From Spirosomataceae bacterium TFI 002 (GTDB lineage Bacteria; Bacteroidota; Bacteroidia; Cytophagales; Spirosomataceae), in the NCBI GenBank assembly GCA_900230115.1, contig LT907983.1, positions 2,170,001 to 2,234,000 on the forward strand: 64,000 bases of DNA. Direction: 5' to 3'. Positions 63,150 to 64,000 of this stretch are shown piece after piece. How positions within the stretch are numbered: position 1 is the first letter of the stretch; each line of letters starts with the position of its first letter. A model generated the notes under the pieces. It worked only from the letters and a program-made list of their open reading frames with translations. It did not search any database and was not told where the DNA came from. A program made the position numbers and the translations under genes.

Positions 63150-63644
63150 TCAATTCTTATTTAAGTCGAAAATCAATTTCTGGTCGTTGGTTGGCAACAA
63201 AAATATAAGTTTTGTACCATCAACTGAGAACTGATAAGATGTTACTTTTGATAGCCTTTCCAAAAAGTCTTTTTCGAAAAGTAGCTCGTTGTAGGTGCCG
63301 CCAATTTTGGTAGATGCAACCCCATTAATTCTCACAGTTTGTTTCACAAAATCAGCCTCAAACTTTGCAAAATAAAAATTAGCGTTGCATTGGCCATTGA
63401 TGATAAAAAAGCCTTCAGAATCCTTCTCGTTTTTAATTTCGAGATCTACATTATAAATAATGTTCGAGTTGTTTTCTAAAGCAGCTAACTTATATCTCCC
63501 AAACGGATATAAAATCCTTCCTGTTGCACTTGCAAAGGATGCCTCGTACTCGTAAAAGTCATTTGAAGGCCCTAAATCCTCACTTTTACAACCGAAAGCT
63601 AAAACAGCAATAAATAAAATATATAAAATTTTCCTTGACTTCAT
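63150..63644 (-). CDS. lipoprotein with META/HslJ-like domain
   Basis: 164 residues. The signal LFIAVLAFGCKSED gives a lipoprotein Cys at about residue 19. The C-terminal half follows the META-domain pattern: GQCNANFYFAKF for the CN loop, then ING..ASTKIG, then FEKDFLERLSKVTSYQFSV and KLIFLL. META domains occur in HslJ-type stress lipoproteins. The match is by pattern only. It lies 59 bases upstream of the serpin gene and has no obvious promoter between. Confidence 0.65.
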   Translation of the reverse strand: MKSRKILYILFIAVLAFGCKSEDLGPSNDFYEYEASFASATGRILYPFGRYKLAALENNSNIIYNVDLEIKNEKDSEGFFIINGQCNANFYFAKFEADFVKQTVRINGVASTKIGGTYNELLFEKDFLERLSKVTSYQFSVDGTKLIFLLPTNDQKLIFDLNKN

Positions 63645-63657
63645 TTTTGTAAATTAG

Positions 63658-63698
63658 AAAGGTTGGGATTAGCTCAGATAAGCATTCTCCCAACCTTT
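63658..63698. terminator. 11-bp hairpin, possible terminator
   Basis: AAAGGTTGGGA (63658-63668) and TCCCAACCTTT (63688-63698) pair perfectly around a 19-base loop. No gene clearly ends here in the window, since the flanking genes start on either side. It may instead be a leader element of the lipoprotein gene at 63644, 13 bases away. Confidence 0.5.
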
Positions 63699-63893
63699 AC
63701 ATAACCCTAAAACCCTTTTCAATAATATAGACTCACATGAAGTCAAAATGGTTGGAGAAGCGAAGAAATTTTTTGAATAAGAAAATTAGATACATGGTTA
63801 AATAAACCGAATTGGAACATTAAGGTAGTTCTGAGAGTTCTTTCCATACAATATGAATTCGGCTATTTTGCCAACGAACTTTAGGTTTTTTAA

Positions 63894-64000
63894 ATGTCAA
63901 AACTTTCGGCCGAAGATAAATTCTTCGATTTATCCGATTATGGAAGATATCCTGCCAAGTTAATTGCACGTTTTCTTGTAAAAACCTCTTGTACTCCTAT
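63894..64000 (+). CDS. probable CDP-alcohol phosphatidyltransferase, 5' fragment
   Basis: 35 codons from ATG 63894 to the window edge, with no stop. The visible N-terminus, MSKLSAEDKFFDLSDYGRYP then AKLIARFLVKTSCTP, matches the DLSDYGRP-type opening I associate with CDP-alcohol phosphatidyltransferases in this group. The catalytic CDP-OH-P motif lies outside the window. The gap 63699-63893 shows no other gene. Confidence 0.5.
   Translation, partial: MSKLSAEDKFFDLSDYGRYPAKLIARFLVKTSCTP

Noticed and set aside
63827-63996. Open minus-strand stretch at the right edge
   Set aside because: No start codon and it is antisense to the recognisable N-terminus of the plus-strand gene at 63894.

Overview
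The window is AT-rich chromosomal DNA of a Bacteroidota bacterium, most likely of the order Cytophagales. Supporting signs are a type IX secretion C-terminal sorting domain, a TonB-dependent receptor with STN domain paired with a DUF4249 lipoprotein, the Bacteroidota-type TPR/DUF4292/EnvC-like gene set, a NagZ/beta-lactamase fusion, the absence of clear Shine-Dalgarno sequences, and repeated TAnnTTTG -7 promoter boxes just upstream of start codons. I saw no rRNA, tRNA, CRISPR array, insertion sequence or prophage.

Layout. 1-8.2 kb: a TMTC-like membrane protein running off the left edge; then TPR protein, DUF4292 lipoprotein and a degenerate LytM (EnvC-like) cell-wall activator, followed by panB and a ComEC-like channel. 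8.4-11.9 kb: an MFS transporter overlapping tail-to-tail with a PduO-type cobalamin adenosyltransferase, a small membrane protein and queA. 11.9-18.4 kb: DUF4249/TonB-dependent receptor pair, a two-repeat PepSY-like lipoprotein, and an ECF sigma factor overlapping a gene whose product joins a short cytoplasmic head, one membrane helix, a long linker and a beta-barrel-like domain. 18.4-22.4 kb: AAA/DUF4143 ATPase behind operator-like repeats, a PorT-type barrel, tyrS and a methyltransferase-like protein. 22.4-27.8 kb: a compact minus-strand six-gene run with a sulfite dehydrogenase and its cytochrome c. 28-32.9 kb: 2OG oxygenase and WbsX-like protein, then a GH13 enzyme, small membrane protein, rhodanese and GlcNAc-kinase-like gene. 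33-41.2 kb: M16 peptidase, NagZ/beta-lactamase fusion, cupin, RNase HI with added zinc ribbon, metG. 41.4-45.7 kb: an AT-rich orphan, a 576-base gap carrying dyads, a small secreted protein and a B12-binding MerR regulator with CarH signatures. 45.7-55.7 kb: an exported sugar-catabolic neighbourhood (FAD/golvesin protein, AraC regulator, tandem DUF1080, Gfo/Idh oxidoreductase, isomerase-fold protein, metallophosphoesterase, sulfatase). 55.7-64 kb: SnoaL and GNAT genes, a T9SS cargo protein, guaB, a serpin flanked by two lipoproteins, and the start of a probable CDP-alcohol phosphatidyltransferase.

The most interesting items are the CarH-like regulator with a TACA...TGTA dyad repeated in the nearby gap, the possible trans-envelope anti-sigma/beta-barrel fusion with an expandable linker, the exported 3-keto-sugar pathway candidate, and the operator-like repeats ahead of the DUF4143 ATPase. 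Family assignments come from motifs and general family knowledge; no database search was run.
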